From positions 620,001-684,000 of the forward strand of contig NC_014618.1 of NCBI RefSeq assembly GCF_000164865.1: a DNA stretch of 64,000 nucleotides. The letters run 5' to 3'. How positions within the stretch are numbered: the stretch's first letter is position 1; each line of letters begins with the position of its first letter. Origin of the DNA: [Enterobacter] lignolyticus SCF1 (GTDB lineage: Bacteria > Pseudomonadota > Gammaproteobacteria > Enterobacterales > Enterobacteriaceae). The notes beneath the pieces are model-generated. The model was not told the DNA's origin. It saw only the letters and a program-made list of their open reading frames with translations, and did no database searches. Below, piece after piece: positions 8,498-18,984 of the stretch. A program made the position numbers and the translations under genes.

Positions 8498-9742
8498 TTA
8501 GCTACGCAGCGCGTTTCTTGCCAGACGCTCGTCTTCCGCCTGGCATGCCGCTGCGGTAAACAGCACGTCGGTGGAGGAGTTCAGCGCGGTTTCGCAGGAG
8601 TCCTGCAGCACGCCGATGATAAAGCCGACGGCCACGACCTGCATGGCAATATCGTTAGGAATACCGAACATATTGCACGCCAGCGGGATCAGCAGCAGCG
8701 AACCGCCCGCCACCCCGGAAGCGCCACAGGCGCACAGCGATGCCACGACGCTCAGCAGCAGCGCGGTCGGCAGATCCACCGGAATACCCAGCGTATAAAC
8801 GGCCGCCAGGGTCAGCACGGTGATGGTGATCGCCGCCCCCGCCATGTTGATCGTCGCGCCCAGCGGAATGGAAACCGAATAGGTGTCGCGGTCCAGGTTC
8901 AGCTTTTCCGCCAGCGCCATGTTGACCGGAATGTTGGCCGCCGAGCTGCGGGTGAAGAAGGCATACACGCCGCTTTCACGCAGGCAGGTCAGCACCAGCG
9001 GATACGGGTTGCGGCGGATTTTCCAGAATACCAGCAGCGGGTTTACCACCAGCGCGACCAGCAGCATACAGCCAACCAGCACCATCAGCAGCTGCGCGTA
9101 GCTCCACAGGGTTTCAAAACCGGTGGTGGCAAGCGTCGAGGAGACCAGACCGAAAATCCCGATGGGCGCAAAGCGAATCACCAGCTTCACCATAAAGGTC
9201 ACGGCGTTAGAGATGTCGTTGACCAGGTTTTTGGTGGATTCGCTGCCGTGGCGCAGCGCAAAGCCCAGACCCACGGCCCAGACCAGAATGCCGATGTAGT
9301 TGGCGTTCGCCAGCGCGGTTATCGGGTTCGATACCATGCTCATCAGCAGGCCGCGCAGTACCTCCACAATGCCCGACGGCGGAGAGATATCGGTGGCACC
9401 GGTGGTCAGGTGCAGCGTTGATGGAAACAGGAAGCTGAACACGACCGCCGCCAGCGCCGCGGAGAAGGTGCCCAGCAGGTATAAGAACAGAATCGGGCGG
9501 ATACTGGTTTTCTGCCCGTGCTGATGATTAGCGATAGACGCCATCACCAGCATCAGCACCAGCAGCGGCGCCACGGCCTTCAGCGCGCCGACGAACAGCG
9601 TACCCAGCAGGCCGGCGGCCTCAGCGGCGGGTTTTGAGATCCATGCCAGTAAAATGCCCAGAATCAGGCCGACGAGAATTTGCTTAACCAGGCTGCCTTG
9701 CGCAACGCGCTGCAACAGCCCCGAATGACGTTGAGAAGTCAT
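8498..9742 (-). CDS. sstT: SstT, Na+/serine-threonine symporter
   Basis: A 414-residue dicarboxylate/amino acid:cation symporter (DAACS) family protein, the same length as E. coli SstT, which imports serine and threonine with sodium. Multiple hydrophobic helices, the serine-rich re-entrant motif TRSSAANIPVNMAL and the PLGATINMAGAA motif that forms the substrate and sodium sites are intact. AAGGAAG precedes the ATG. It is monocistronic, with its own terminator at 8275-8299. Confidence 0.97.
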   Translation of the reverse strand: MTSQRHSGLLQRVAQGSLVKQILVGLILGILLAWISKPAAEAAGLLGTLFVGALKAVAPLLVLMLVMASIANHQHGQKTSIRPILFLYLLGTFSAALAAVVFSFLFPSTLHLTTGATDISPPSGIVEVLRGLLMSMVSNPITALANANYIGILVWAVGLGFALRHGSESTKNLVNDISNAVTFMVKLVIRFAPIGIFGLVSSTLATTGFETLWSYAQLLMVLVGCMLLVALVVNPLLVFWKIRRNPYPLVLTCLRESGVYAFFTRSSAANIPVNMALAEKLNLDRDTYSVSIPLGATINMAGAAITITVLTLAAVYTLGIPVDLPTALLLSVVASLCACGASGVAGGSLLLIPLACNMFGIPNDIAMQVVAVGFIIGVLQDSCETALNSSTDVLFTAAACQAEDERLARNALRS

Positions 9743-9939
9743 AGGCTCTTCCTTTGAGTGTGATGTGATTGCATCCCGGCGGCTCTCTGGCCACGTTTAA
9801 CAGGATGTAACATGTGTTTGCCTGGTCGAGTATAAGGAAGATGCCGCGCCGGGAAAGGACAAAATGTTGTTTTTTTCGGTGGTGTCTTATTTTATAACTA
9901 ATTTGCAACATTATTTTGACATGCTGCGCATTCGTTCCG

Positions 9940-9961
9940 CCCGGCGGCGCGAGCCGCCGGG
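9940..9961. terminator. GC-rich hairpin downstream of alx
   Basis: CCCGGCGGC-GCGA-GCCGCCGGG is a perfect 9-bp stem with a 4-nt loop, 10 bp past the alx stop. No U-tract follows on the reverse strand, so it may protect the mRNA end rather than terminate. Confidence 0.55.
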
Positions 9962-9970
9962 GGAGGGACA

Positions 9971-10945
9971 TTATTCAGGAAGGCGCTTGTGCTTTTTATC
10001 GTTCTGGTGGTTTACCCACGCGTTAATGACCAGCGTCAGGACCAGAATTCCAAACACGACCCCGAGAGAAATGGCGATCGGGATATGGTAGAAATCGACG
10101 ATCAGCATCTTAATACCGATAAACACCAGGATAACCGACAGCCCGTACTTCAGCATGGAGAAGCGCTCCGCCACGCCGGCCAGCAGGAAGTACATCGCGC
10201 GCAGCCCCAGAATCGCGAACAGGTTTGAGGTCAGCACGATGAACGGGTCGGTGGTGACCGCGAAAATCGCCGGGATGCTGTCGACGGCGAAAATCACGTC
10301 GCTCAGTTCTACCAGAATCAGCACCAGCAGCAGCGGCGTTGCGAACAGCAGGCCGTTTCTGCGGATAAAGAAGCGCTCGTTTTCAATTTTGTCGGTCATC
10401 CGCAGATGGCCGCGCAGCCAGCGTACCAGCGGCTTATCGCCGATGGCGCCGCCGTCTTCTTTCGCCAGCGCCATCTTCACGCCGGTAAACAGCAGGAACG
10501 CGCCGAAGAGGTACAGCAGCCACTCAAACTGGGAGATAAGCCAGCTGCCGGTGAAGATCATGACGGTACGCAAAACGATCGCCCCGAGCACGCCGTAGAC
10601 CAGCACCCGACGCTGCAGCGCCGCCGGAACGGCAAAATAGCTGAACAGCATCAGCCAGACGAAGACGTTATCCACCGCCAGCGATTTCTCGATCAGGTAG
10701 CCGGTGAGAAACGCCATGGCCTGAGTGTCCGCTACCGCGCGGCCCTGGGTCGTCGCCAGATACCACCAGAACGCCAGGTTAAACAGCAGCGAAAGGGTGA
10801 CCCAGACGATGGACCAGCCCGCAGCCTGCTTCATGGTCATGGTGTGGGCGCCGCGGCGTCCCTGTAGCAGCAGATCGATAGCCAACATGATGACCACCAC
10901 CACAGCGAATCCGCCCCACAGAAGCGGTGTGCCGACTGTATTCAT
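9971..10945 (-). CDS. alx: Alx, TerC-family membrane protein
   Basis: A 324-residue TerC/Alx family inner-membrane protein, implicated in manganese export and alkaline response in E. coli. About nine hydrophobic helices are visible. The two signature acidic motifs EKSLAVDNVFVW (near residues 86-97) and VELSDVIFAVDSIPA (near 213-227) are intact; their Glu and Asp residues are the likely metal path. AAGGA lies close to the ATG. Expression should be set by the long structured leader at 10967-11155. Confidence 0.96.
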   Translation of the reverse strand: MNTVGTPLLWGGFAVVVVIMLAIDLLLQGRRGAHTMTMKQAAGWSIVWVTLSLLFNLAFWWYLATTQGRAVADTQAMAFLTGYLIEKSLAVDNVFVWLMLFSYFAVPAALQRRVLVYGVLGAIVLRTVMIFTGSWLISQFEWLLYLFGAFLLFTGVKMALAKEDGGAIGDKPLVRWLRGHLRMTDKIENERFFIRRNGLLFATPLLLVLILVELSDVIFAVDSIPAIFAVTTDPFIVLTSNLFAILGLRAMYFLLAGVAERFSMLKYGLSVILVFIGIKMLIVDFYHIPIAISLGVVFGILVLTLVINAWVNHQNDKKHKRLPE

Positions 10946-10966
10946 AGTTTTTCCTTACACATAAAA

Positions 10967-11155
10967 CAAAAACGGCTGACGTCAGAAGACGACAGCCGCA
11001 GCGTTTTATGCATAGACCTCGCCTTCCGGCAAGGTCTCACTTACAACGTAAAAGGAATACGCTGACGTATTCCTTTCTGGTTGCCCGGCGACCGGATGCG
11101 GTTTTGCACGCATCGTAATGACGATCCACCGGCAAGGAAGTTACTCCCCTTTGCG
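10967..11155 (-). ncRNA. yybP-ykoY-type (Mn2+/pH) riboswitch leader of alx
   Basis: Reading the reverse strand from 11155, the leader has the diagnostic GGGGAGTAACTTCC element (11135-11148), a long hairpin AAAGGAATAC/GTATTCCTTT (11051-11076 region) and the GAGACCTTGCC ... GGCGAGGTCT element (11013-11038). It then has a stem at 10973-10983/10988-10998 followed by a T-rich tract (10964-10972). These are the parts of the alx pH-responsive element, a member of the manganese-sensing yybP-ykoY class. The terminator-like stem next to the alx ribosome site suggests control of both transcription and translation. Confidence 0.88.
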
Positions 11156-11161
11156 TGTGAC

Positions 11162-11190
11162 AAAATATTACAGGCCATCGATTCCGTCAA
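11162..11190 (-). promoter_or_regulatory. Candidate sigma-70 promoter of alx
   Basis: On the reverse strand, TTGACG (11185-11190) and TATTTT (11162-11167) are separated by 17 bp. The predicted start, near 11155, coincides with the first base of the riboswitch, which supports the assignment. Confidence 0.55.
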
Positions 11191-11246
11191 TGGATCAAGG
11201 GCCCGTAACCTCTGTTTTACATTCCTTTACGCGGGAGTCCCCGTTG

Positions 11247-12224
11247 TCAGGCGTCGGCCGGGAAGGTGACGCCGGTCTGACGACGGATTTCGGTCGAGAG
11301 TTTTGCCGTAATGCGGCTCACCTCAAGCCCCGGATGGTTAACGTCACCGGTTTCCACCAGCCGGGCGAAGGTGTCCGCTTCATACAGCATAGTATTGATA
11401 TGCTGCGGCTGGGTGAGCTCCTGCGCTTTGCTGCCGCGCGGCACAAACGACACCTTCTGGCACTCGGAGATTTTCTCGATAACCAGCGAGCCGGCCTCGC
11501 CCTGGATTTCGCTTGGCAGCACCGAATCGCTGACCTTGGAGTGCTGCAGCGTCACGCTGAAGTCGCCGTACTCCAGCACTGCGACGCCGTGCGCGTCAAC
11601 GCCGCTGTCCAGCAGGCTGGCCGTGGCCTTAACGCTCAGCGGCTCGCCCCACAGCGCCACCGCGGCGGCGAGGCAGTAGAAACCGATATCCATAATCGAG
11701 CCGTTGGAGAACGCCGGGTTAAAGGTGTTGGGGTTCTCGCCGTCCAGGTAGCGCTGGTAGCGCGAGGAGTACTGGCAGTAGTTGAGCAACGCCTTGCGCA
11801 GTTTGCCCACTTTGTTCAGCGACTGCTGCAGCTGCAGGAAGTTGGGCAGGCTGGCGGTTTTGAAGGCCTCGAACAGCACCACCTGGTTTTCCCGGGCGCA
11901 GGCGATGGCGGCTTCCGCTTCACGCAGGTTGGAGGCCAGCGGCTTCTCGCAGATAACGTGCTTTTTATGGCTGAGGAACAGTTGCGTTTGCGGGAAATGC
12001 AGCGAGTTCGGGCTGGCGATATACACCGCGTCAATCGCTTCGCTCTGCGCCATCTCCTCAAGAGAGGTAAACAGATGCTCGACGGGGTAATCGCTGGCGA
12101 AGATTTGGGCCTGTTCGAGGCTGCGGGAATAAACGGCGGTGAGCTTGTATTTACCCGTCTCATGGGCGGCATCAACGAACTGGCGGGTGATCCAGTTGGT
12201 GCCAACGACTGCGAAACGTATCAT
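11247..12224 (-). CDS. ygjR: YgjR, Gfo/Idh/MocA-family oxidoreductase
   Basis: A 325-residue NAD(P)-binding oxidoreductase with a Rossmann fold at the N-terminus (IRFAVVGTNWITRQFVDAA), the conserved EKPLASN motif of the Gfo/Idh/MocA family, and a C-terminal alpha/beta domain. The substrate is unknown; the E. coli orthologue is uncharacterised. The start at 12224 (MIRFAV) is chosen because it opens directly with the nucleotide-binding strand; the frame remains open to 12284 without homologous residues. It is transcribed toward alx. Confidence 0.92.
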   Translation of the reverse strand: MIRFAVVGTNWITRQFVDAAHETGKYKLTAVYSRSLEQAQIFASDYPVEHLFTSLEEMAQSEAIDAVYIASPNSLHFPQTQLFLSHKKHVICEKPLASNLREAEAAIACARENQVVLFEAFKTASLPNFLQLQQSLNKVGKLRKALLNYCQYSSRYQRYLDGENPNTFNPAFSNGSIMDIGFYCLAAAVALWGEPLSVKATASLLDSGVDAHGVAVLEYGDFSVTLQHSKVSDSVLPSEIQGEAGSLVIEKISECQKVSFVPRGSKAQELTQPQHINTMLYEADTFARLVETGDVNHPGLEVSRITAKLSTEIRRQTGVTFPADA

Positions 12225-12297
12225 GGACGTTGTCGTACTCCGTAAAAGGGAAACTGCCGCCACTGTAGCATGCCAACATGACAAAACCAGTGCGCTG

Positions 12298-12792
12298 CTA
12301 CGCAGAACCTTTTAACGAAAGGTGCGTCAGCCACAGGCGGGTATCGAACTCCAGCTGGTGGTACTGCGGCTCCATATGACAGCAGAGCTGGTAAAACGCT
12401 TTGTTGTGATCTTTTTCTTTCAGATGCGCCAGCTCATGCACCACAATCATCTTCAGGAAGGCTTCCGGCGCGTTGCGAAACACGGTGGCGACGCGGATTT
12501 CCGCTTTCGCCTTCAGCTTGCCGCCCTGCACGCGCGATACGGCGGTATGCAGCCCTAACGCATTTTTCAGTACGTGGATTTTGTTGTCGTACATCACCTT
12601 GTTGACCGGCGGCGCGCTGCGCATATAGCGGTTTTTCAGCGCCTGAGCATAGTCCCACAGCGCGCCGTCACTGGCGATGCTGTGCGTGTCGGGATAGCGC
12701 TTTTGCAGCACCTCGCCGAGCCGGTTCTGGTCGATCAGCGTTTGTACCTGCGCCAGCAGTGATTCGGGGTAGCCCTGGAGATATGTCAGCAT
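12298..12792 (-). CDS. ygjP: YgjP, M48-like zinc-metalloprotein / UTP pyrophosphatase
   Basis: A 164-residue YgjP/WLM-type metallopeptidase-fold protein. The zinc motif HELAHLKEKDHNKAF supplies two histidines plus a third His about seven residues on. The E. coli protein has been reported to hydrolyse UTP to UMP. E. coli has ygjQ next to it; no ygjQ is seen here. It is divergent from rlmG, with 66 bp between the starts. Confidence 0.92.
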   Translation of the reverse strand: MLTYLQGYPESLLAQVQTLIDQNRLGEVLQKRYPDTHSIASDGALWDYAQALKNRYMRSAPPVNKVMYDNKIHVLKNALGLHTAVSRVQGGKLKAKAEIRVATVFRNAPEAFLKMIVVHELAHLKEKDHNKAFYQLCCHMEPQYHQLEFDTRLWLTHLSLKGSA

Positions 12793-12858
12793 AAAAAGGT
12801 TTACTTATGGGGTCAATTAAGCGATAAAACGCGCGAATTTTAGCATCCCGGAGGGGCG

Positions 12859-13986
12859 ATGAGCCAGGCAGAGTTAAACGGCGAGTTTTACACCTTAGAC
12901 AGATTCCCGCCAAATATTGAAGACGCGTCGTTACAGGCGTGGGACGCGGCGGATGAATACCTGCTGCAGCAGGCGGGTGAGGTTGAGGGTCCCGTACTCA
13001 TCGTCAACGACAGCTTTGGCGCGCTGGCCTGCGCGCTGGCGGCGCATCATCCGGTAAGCATCGGGGATTCTTACATCTCCGAACTCGCCATGCAGCACAA
13101 CCTGCGCATGAACGGCATTGAAGAAACCTACGTTACGTTTCAGGACAGCCTGAGCCCGCTGCCGGACGCCCCGGCGCTGGTGCTCATCAAGGTGCCGAAA
13201 CAGCTGGCGCTGCTGGAGCAGCAGCTGCGCGCGCTGCGTCAGGTCGTGACGCCGCAGACCCGCATTATTGCGGGCGGTAAAGCGCGCGATATCCATAACT
13301 CCACCATGGCGCTGTTCGAGAAAATCCTCGGCCCGACCACGACCTCCCTGGCCTGGAAAAAAGCGCGGCTGATCCACTGCGCCTTCAGCGCTCCGGCGCT
13401 GGACGATGCGCCGGAAACCCTCAGCTGGACGCTGGACGGCACCGGGTGGAACATTCACAACCACGCCAACGTCTTCTCCCGCAGCGGCCTTGATATCGGC
13501 GCGCGTTTCTTTATGGCGCACCTGCCGGAGGGAATCGAAGGCGAGATGGTCGATCTTGGCTGCGGCAACGGCGTTATCGGCATGCAGCTGCTGGCGCAAA
13601 ACCCGGGTAAGGTGCTGTTTATCGACGAGTCCTACATGGCGGTGGCGTCGAGCGAGCTGAACGTGGAAACCAATATGCCGGAGGCGCTGGAGCGCAGCGC
13701 GTTCATGGTCAACAACTCGCTGTCCGACATCGAGCCGGACCGCTTTGACGCCGTGCTGTGCAACCCGCCGTTCCACCAGCAGCACGCGATTACCGATCAC
13801 ATCGCCTGGCAGATGTTTAACGACGCCCGCCGCAGCCTGAAGTACGGCGGCGCGCTGTACATCGTCGGCAACCGCCACCTCGACTACTTCCGTAAGCTCA
13901 AGCGCGCGTTTGGCAACTGCACCACCCTTGCCACCAACAACAAGTTTGCGGTGCTGAAAGCGGTGAAAACGCGGACGAAGCGATAG
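12859..13986 (+). CDS. rlmG: RlmG, 23S rRNA m2G1835 methyltransferase
   Basis: A 375-residue SAM-dependent methyltransferase that makes N2-methylguanosine at 23S rRNA position 1835. It has the duplicated Rossmann architecture of the RlmG/RsmC family: a non-catalytic N-terminal domain (about residues 1-190) and a catalytic C-terminal one, with SAM motif DLGCGNGVIG (232-241) and catalytic NPPF (302-305). The ATG at 12859 is preceded by GGAGGGG. A hairpin follows at 13995-14018. Confidence 0.96.
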   Translation: MSQAELNGEFYTLDRFPPNIEDASLQAWDAADEYLLQQAGEVEGPVLIVNDSFGALACALAAHHPVSIGDSYISELAMQHNLRMNGIEETYVTFQDSLSPLPDAPALVLIKVPKQLALLEQQLRALRQVVTPQTRIIAGGKARDIHNSTMALFEKILGPTTTSLAWKKARLIHCAFSAPALDDAPETLSWTLDGTGWNIHNHANVFSRSGLDIGARFFMAHLPEGIEGEMVDLGCGNGVIGMQLLAQNPGKVLFIDESYMAVASSELNVETNMPEALERSAFMVNNSLSDIEPDRFDAVLCNPPFHQQHAITDHIAWQMFNDARRSLKYGGALYIVGNRHLDYFRKLKRAFGNCTTLATNNKFAVLKAVKTRTKR

Positions 13987-13994
13987 GACGTTTC

Positions 13995-14018
13995 TCCCTC
14001 TCCCAAAGGGGAGAGGGA
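13995..14018. terminator. Hairpin between convergent rlmG and fadH
   Basis: TCCCTCTCCC (13995-14004) pairs with GGGAGAGGGA (14009-14018). It lies between the two convergent stop codons and probably ends one or both transcripts. It belongs to a G-A-G-A-G-G-G hairpin type also seen at 24683-24705 and 44225-44250. Confidence 0.65.
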
Positions 14019-14023
14019 ACACA

Positions 14024-16066
<2,043 letters not shown>

Positions 16067-16074
16067 TTATTGTT

Positions 16075-16091
16075 ATGTGGTCGGATGAGTT
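16075..16091 (-). promoter_or_regulatory. Candidate FadR operator of fadH
   Basis: The 17-mer ATGTGGTCGGATGAGTT resembles the FadR consensus (core GGTC-N-GACC, with the right half partly degenerate). It lies 30 bp upstream of the fadH start. E. coli fadH is part of the FadR regulon, so the context fits; the right arm is weak. Confidence 0.5.
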
Positions 16092-16174
16092 ACTAATTTA
16101 GCCGCCGTGGTGCAAAAGGGAAAAAGGGAATGTAGCGATTGTGATGGAATTCAAAAATTGTCTGACCCCCTCCC

Positions 16175-17755
16175 TCAGGAGGAAGGGGAGCGCACCAGCC
16201 CCGGCGCCTGCCACATTGACGTGGTCAGCCCGCTGTCCACCAGCCCAAGCTGGTCGGCGTACACCGCCTGCCATTTCGTCATCATCTCCTGATACAGCTC
16301 GCGGTGCGCCGGGTTTGGCGTAAACACCCGGTGCCAGCTCACCAGCTTTTCGCCCGCCGCCGCCATGTCGCCATACAGCCCGGCGCCGGTACCCGCCGCG
16401 ATGGCGCAGCCCAGCGCGGTGGCCTCTCTGACCTCCGGCACGCGGACCGGCAGGCCGGTAACGTCGCTGAGGATCTGGCTCCAGAGCGCGCCTTTCGACC
16501 CGCCGCCGGCGAACACCAGGCCGTCAAAGGCGACGCCGGAAAAGCGGGAGATTTGCGCCAGGTTACAGGCGGAGACGATCGCCGCATTCTCCTCCAGCGC
16601 GCGAAACAGCGTGGCCTTGTTGCATTTTTCCGGGTCGATGGAGAGGTTAATAAACGACGGCGCCGCGTGGTACCACTGCTTAAAATGCATGGCGTCGGAG
16701 AAGATGGGCATGACGCCGTGGGAGCCCGCCGGTACGCGGGTCGCCATCTCTTCCAGCAGGCTGTAGGCGTCGACGCCGAGCCGGTCGGCAATCAGCTTTT
16801 CCTCCGCGCAAAACGCGTCGCGGAACCAGCGCATGGTCAGGCCGGTAAAGAAGCTGATGGATTCCGCCTGCACCATGCCCGGGATCACGTGCGGGTTAAC
16901 GCGAATGTTCATCTCCGGGTCGGTGCGCACTTCCGGCAGGTTGACCACCTGCTGCCAGAAGGTGCCGCCCAGCACGGCGGTTTGCCCGGCGCGCACCACG
17001 CCTAAGCCCAGACAGCCCAGCTGGACGTCGCCGCCGCCCATCACCACCGGGGTGCCCGCCCGCAGCCCGCTCTGCTGCGCCGCGGCTCTGGTCACCGCGC
17101 CCAGCAGGCTGCCGGTCTCTTTTACCGGCGAGAGGATATCGGCACGCAGCCCGGCCATATCGAGCAGCGCGGGGCGCCAGTCGCGGCTGAAGAGGTCGAG
17201 CATCCCGGTGGTGCCGGCGTTGGAAGGGTCAACCGCCAGCTCGCCGGAAAGCTTTGCCGCCAGCCAGTCGCTGATCATGGTGATGGTGGCCGCCTTGCGG
17301 TAGATATCGGGGCGATGGTGAGCCAGCCACAGCAGGCGCGGCATGGCGCTCAGGGCCAGCGTCTGGCCGGAAACGCCGTACACTTCGGCTTCAAAACGGT
17401 AGTCGTGGATCTCTTTGAGTTCTGCCACTTCGCGGCTGGCGCGGGCGTCAACGTTGGCGCAGGCCCAGATGGCCTCGCCGTTGCGGTCATACAGCACAAT
17501 GCCTTCGCGCATTGAGCAGCAGGCGACGGACTGAATATCGCCCGGGGAGAGCTGCGCGGTCGCCAGCGCCTGGCGGATGCACTGGCAGGCCAGCTGCCAG
17601 TTGGTGGTGAGGTCGAACTCCATGGAGCCTGGCACATTGTCCACGCTCAGGTGCTTCCATTCAGCCTGACCGACGGCTATCTGACGGCCATTGATATCGA
17701 AAATCACCGCCCGGATGCTGCCAGTCCCGGCATCTAACGCTAACAGGTAACCCAT
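16175..17755 (-). CDS. lsrK: LsrK, autoinducer-2 kinase
   Basis: A 526-residue FGGY-family kinase that phosphorylates imported AI-2 (DPD) so that it stays in the cell and induces the lsr operon. The N-terminal phosphate-binding loop LALDAGTGSIRAVIFD, the second-domain motif GGGDVQLGCLGLG and the C-terminal ATP-domain motif VFAGGGSKGALWSQILSD are present. It lies 38 bp downstream of lsrR on the same strand, the usual lsrRK arrangement. The 3' end runs into a short GC-rich hairpin (about 16168-16190). Confidence 0.96.
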   Translation of the reverse strand: MGYLLALDAGTGSIRAVIFDINGRQIAVGQAEWKHLSVDNVPGSMEFDLTTNWQLACQCIRQALATAQLSPGDIQSVACCSMREGIVLYDRNGEAIWACANVDARASREVAELKEIHDYRFEAEVYGVSGQTLALSAMPRLLWLAHHRPDIYRKAATITMISDWLAAKLSGELAVDPSNAGTTGMLDLFSRDWRPALLDMAGLRADILSPVKETGSLLGAVTRAAAQQSGLRAGTPVVMGGGDVQLGCLGLGVVRAGQTAVLGGTFWQQVVNLPEVRTDPEMNIRVNPHVIPGMVQAESISFFTGLTMRWFRDAFCAEEKLIADRLGVDAYSLLEEMATRVPAGSHGVMPIFSDAMHFKQWYHAAPSFINLSIDPEKCNKATLFRALEENAAIVSACNLAQISRFSGVAFDGLVFAGGGSKGALWSQILSDVTGLPVRVPEVREATALGCAIAAGTGAGLYGDMAAAGEKLVSWHRVFTPNPAHRELYQEMMTKWQAVYADQLGLVDSGLTTSMWQAPGLVRSPSS

Positions 17756-17793
17756 GACGTGCGCCTCGCTGTTGTTGCGCGGCGCCGGGCCGC

Positions 17794-18765
17794 TTATGAG
17801 GCCAGCGCCAGCACCGCGCGTGCTGTTGTCTCTTCCGTTACCAGGCCGTTGATCCGCTTACCCGCCAGGGCGGCGTAGATGGCCTGCGCTTTTTCGATAC
17901 CGCCGGCCACGCCGACGATCGTCGGCAGCTGCGCCAGCTCGTCCAGCGTGACGCCGAGCAGCTCCCGGTGGATCTCCAGCCCGGCAACGGGCCGGCCGTC
18001 GGCCTGCAGGAAATAGCCGAGGATGTCGCCCACGGCGCCTTTACGGGCGTACATCAGCTGTTCGCCCTCGCTGATATACCCCGAGCGCAGGATCGTCGCG
18101 CCGCGGCGCTGATCGATAGCGCCAATGCCGACCACCGCCGCATCCGCCGCGGTAGCGGCCAGAATGACGTCGCGCACGCTCGATTCCCGACGCAGGATCT
18201 CCGCCACATCGGCCGACGATACCCGCAGCGGCGCCGGGATCATGCTGACGCTACAGGCGGCGTCCAGCTGGCCGATGCCGGTCATGTACGGCCCGACGCC
18301 GCCGGATAGCGTCACCAGCCGCACCTGCTGCGAGCTGATAAAGCCGCTTAAATGCTGCAGGCAGCTCATGGTGGTTTCGCCAAAGCCCACCGCCAGCAGC
18401 TGCCCTGGCTCCAGCACCCCCATCAGCGACTGCGCCGCGCCAATGCCCAGCCGCACGCTCATCGGCGGCGTATTAAGCGCCGGGAGGACGCGGGCGATCT
18501 TCAGGCCGAAGCGCTGCTGCAGCTCGGTTTCCAGCGCCAGGCACCCCTCGTAGCGGGAGTTGATCTGTACGCGGATCACCCCGGACTGACGGCCTTTCTC
18601 CAGCAGGCGGGAGATCTTCAGGCGCGGCAGTCCCAGGCGCTCGCCGATGTCGTTTTGCGTCAGCCCGTCGTGGTAGTAGCACCAGGCGACGCGGGCCACC
18701 AGCTCCTCTTCTGACAGTGTCAGGCCAGCGAAGCGGCTTTCATCCATTACTCGTTTTTCGCTCAT
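17794..18765 (-). CDS. lsrR: LsrR, repressor of the lsr operon
   Basis: A 323-residue SorC/DeoR-type repressor with an N-terminal helix-turn-helix (YYHDGLTQNDIGERLGLPRLKISRLLEKG, about residues 31-59) and a C-terminal sugar-phosphate-sensing domain related to NagB. Phospho-AI-2 releases it from DNA. It is divergent from lsrA across a 219-bp AT-rich gap that should hold its operators, including its own. Confidence 0.96.
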   Translation of the reverse strand: MSEKRVMDESRFAGLTLSEEELVARVAWCYYHDGLTQNDIGERLGLPRLKISRLLEKGRQSGVIRVQINSRYEGCLALETELQQRFGLKIARVLPALNTPPMSVRLGIGAAQSLMGVLEPGQLLAVGFGETTMSCLQHLSGFISSQQVRLVTLSGGVGPYMTGIGQLDAACSVSMIPAPLRVSSADVAEILRRESSVRDVILAATAADAAVVGIGAIDQRRGATILRSGYISEGEQLMYARKGAVGDILGYFLQADGRPVAGLEIHRELLGVTLDELAQLPTIVGVAGGIEKAQAIYAALAGKRINGLVTEETTARAVLALAS

Positions 18766-18936
18766 GGTGTGAACTCTTATAAAATTTTAGATCAAATGTT
18801 CTGTTTTGCGATCGATGAAAATGTGAGCAGCACGGCAAAACAAATCTTTTGTCGGCTGCACAGCATTAAAAACGATTTGAATGGCGGAAATTGTGATCTC
18901 CACACGGTTATTAATATAGTTCACCGCCTACGCTTT

Positions 18937-18971
18937 TTGAACATAGTTATTTTTAAATATCATATGTTCAA
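18937..18971. promoter_or_regulatory. Candidate LsrR operator upstream of lsrA
   Basis: TTGAACATA (18937-18945) and TATGTTCAA (18963-18971) form a perfect 9-bp inverted repeat spaced by 17 bp, ending 13 bp before the lsrA start. A related half-site, ATGTTC, lies near 18797, close to lsrR. The gap also contains TGTGA-type half-sites that could bind CRP, which activates lsr in E. coli. Confidence 0.6.
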
Positions 18972-18984
18972 TTCCGGAGCCGTG

